From: DATCJA01 sp050742335 | Lineage (GTDB): Bacteria; Acidobacteriota; Vicinamibacteria; Vicinamibacterales; UBA2999 | Direction of reading: 5' to 3' | NCBI GenBank assembly: GCA_050742335.1 | Contig: JBOGIR010000345.1 | Coordinates: forward strand, 1 to 5,340 | DNA length: 5,340 bases | In this document: piece by piece, positions 3,958-5,340 of the stretch | How positions within the stretch are numbered: position 1 is the stretch's first letter | Layout of the letters: each line of letters begins with the position of its first letter | The notes under the pieces: model-generated | The model's database searches: none | The model's input: the letters and a program-made list of their open reading frames with translations, nothing else | What the model was told of the DNA's origin: nothing | Program-made: the position numbers and the translations under genes

Positions 3958-5329
3958 TCCTCGCACGTTCGGCGGCTGCCCAGCCCTCCTCCATATCGCG
4001 CAGTTTCTTCATGCCGCGTGTGAGGACAAGCCAGCCGGGCTCGCCGTTCTGTCGCAGGTGGCCACCGAGACGCGCCACGACCCGGAGCGCATCCGCAACG
4101 GACGGCGCCGTCACGAGTGCTCGCCCGGCGGACGTGCACCGGAGTAGCGCGATCTGCCGTGCCGTCAGCGCGACGGTCGCGGTGGTCTCGGGCAGGTTGC
4201 GGGCGAGATGGCGCATGAGTAAAAGCTGCCACGCGATAGGAGCCAGTAACGCCAGCGCCACCAGCAGCGTATCGAAGCTCTCCAGCTGCCGCTGCTCGTA
4301 CGCGCAGCCCGTTTTGAGGCACTTGAAGAATTCTTCGATGAGCCACCGCGTGCGATACCACTCGACGATCTGCAGCACGTCCTCGATCGTGTCAATGGGC
4401 TCCGTCGTGACCAACCACCACTCGACCGGCGTTTCGCCAGAGGGCGGCTCCGCTTCCCAGCCGAAGACCACATTGAGCGCCACCGTCGGGGGGAGCGACG
4501 AGGACCGATGATCCCGCGGCCGTTGCAACACCACGTGACACGCGGCGAAGGACACCGTGGCGACGCGGCCCTCACGTGCCGGATGGGCCAAGCGCTGCGC
4601 GCGATCCTCGGCGCGACGCGCGGCGACCGTCACGTCCTGCTGGACGCGCACCGGAGCTCCCGCGCGGAGATCAGTCAATCGCGTCGGCGCAGCGGTCGCT
4701 GGCGCGACCACTTGGCGGTCATACCGGACGCGCACCACACATCGGTCGCCGTGCGCGGTCAGCGCGGCCAACAGCTCATAGCTGTCGCCCTCGCGGTCCA
4801 TCACGTGAATGGCCCGCTGCGGCTCACCGATACGGCTCCGCACCGCGGCCACGCCGTCGGCCCACCGGCGACTTTCCTTGCGCGGATCGCGAAACCGCTC
4901 CCGCCACGGCAGCTTGGGCCCGTCGGTCACTGGGCGGGCGAAGGGCGCCATGGCGACGAGTCCCAACGGCGCCCGCAGGCCGTCCGCCGAGACCGCCAGG
5001 GCGGTATGAAACCAAAACCCTTGGCGCTGCGGCCCCAGCCGCGTCAATCCGGTCCGTGTCTGCGTGCCGGGAAACGACATCTCCGTCGTATCGTGAATCA
5101 CCAGCACTTCGTCGAGCGCGCGGCAGCGGGCCCCGGTCGCCTCAAGATGCGGCGCCATGATCGTGGCCAGCGAGACCCGGCGATTGCGCAGAAACCGATA
5201 CAGCGCTTCCGTTTCGCTCCCGTCCGCGCACGCTTCCGGGAACCCGACGTCCGGCGACTGCTCCAGCGCCGTCATCACGCAATTGCGCCGGGCGTTGAGC
5301 CGGGCATCTCCCAAGTCTCCGGTGGCCAT
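3950..5329 (-). CDS. IS4-family transposase, Tn5/IS50-like (N-terminus probably beyond the window)
   Basis: A DDE transposase that cuts and joins the ends of its own element. In 459 visible residues it matches Tn5 transposase along its length. LGDARLNARR (6-15) and EALYRFLRN (41-49) belong to the DNA-binding N-terminal region. The catalytic residues are Asp80 (VIHDTT), Asp178 (HVMDREGDSYELL) and Glu332 in YRTRWLIEEFFKCLKTG. That last motif is the Y-(2)-R-(3)-E-(6)-K signature: Tyr325, Arg328, Glu332, Lys339. ARLGGHLRQNGEPGWLVLTRGMKKLRDMEEGW (419-450) matches the Tn5 C-terminal region ending in LWEGWEAL. The ATG at 5327-5329 gives the first methionine in the window, but the frame stays open upstream (REE before it) and homologues usually have residues before ADLGDARL, so the true start probably lies past 5340. 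No frameshift is seen and all catalytic residues are present, so it may be active. Confidence 0.93.
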   Translation of the reverse strand: MATGDLGDARLNARRNCVMTALEQSPDVGFPEACADGSETEALYRFLRNRRVSLATIMAPHLEATGARCRALDEVLVIHDTTEMSFPGTQTRTGLTRLGPQRQGFWFHTALAVSADGLRAPLGLVAMAPFARPVTDGPKLPWRERFRDPRKESRRWADGVAAVRSRIGEPQRAIHVMDREGDSYELLAALTAHGDRCVVRVRYDRQVVAPATAAPTRLTDLRAGAPVRVQQDVTVAARRAEDRAQRLAHPAREGRVATVSFAACHVVLQRPRDHRSSSLPPTVALNVVFGWEAEPPSGETPVEWWLVTTEPIDTIEDVLQIVEWYRTRWLIEEFFKCLKTGCAYEQRQLESFDTLLVALALLAPIAWQLLLMRHLARNLPETTATVALTARQIALLRCTSAGRALVTAPSVADALRVVARLGGHLRQNGEPGWLVLTRGMKKLRDMEEGWAAAERARTM

Positions 5330-5340
5330 TTCCTCGCGCA

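Larger units (their letters stand above)
3939..5340 (-). mobile_element. IS4-family (Tn5/IS50-like) insertion sequence, partial
   Basis: The left boundary in the window is placed at 3939 by a candidate terminal repeat (3939-3957) and by the transposase gene that fills the rest. The other end lies beyond 5340, so the full length, the second inverted repeat and the target duplication cannot be seen. The single long transposase frame is undamaged in the visible part. The element lies 40 bp after the transporter operon and does not interrupt a recognisable gene here. Confidence 0.85.

Noticed and set aside
4576..5160. A 194-codon + strand frame inside the insertion sequence
   Set aside because: Rich in R, P, A and S without domains, and opposite the transposase catalytic core; not a passenger gene.

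Overview
The window looks like a high-GC bacterial chromosome. It starts in the 3' end of a 23S rRNA gene and runs through a 5S rRNA gene, a membrane protein, an amino-acid-type ABC transporter operon and most of an insertion sequence. The small palindromic repeats (GC-rich stems, short TTAAC/TTCA loops, and a GCCGAA-stem-GGAGGCGGG form) resemble those I associate with Acidobacteriota, Vicinamibacteria-like genomes in particular. That taxonomic placement is inference; the rRNA itself only says bacterium.

Layout. Bases 1-286 are the 23S 3' end (+). Bases 287-815 are a spacer of about 530 bp, unusually long for 23S-5S, with no convincing gene but about eleven hairpin-forming repeat units almost end to end. 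Bases 816-935 are the 5S gene. A perfect 20-bp inverted repeat at 941-988 closes the rRNA operon and abuts the stop codon of a convergent gene (989-1513, minus) for a zinc-ribbon protein with two PspC domains. Bases 1514-1691 are a divergent upstream region that carries one more palindromic repeat. Bases 1692-3182 (+) encode a periplasmic amino-acid-binding domain fused to its permease, and the overlapping gene at 3170-3898 encodes the matching ATPase. Together they would form a compact two-gene polar amino acid importer with no separate binding-protein gene. At 3939 an IS4-family (Tn5/IS50-like) insertion sequence begins; its transposase is on the minus strand and continues past the right edge of the window.

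Most notable points: the dense, structurally conserved palindromic repeats inside a transcribed rRNA spacer, including two inverted copies whose stems differ by a compensatory base-pair change; the binding-protein/permease fusion; and an IS end that reproduces the IS50 inside-end layout, with a GATC site and the transposase stop codon both inside the terminal repeat. I saw no CRISPR array, tRNA, toxin-antitoxin pair or recognisable defence system.
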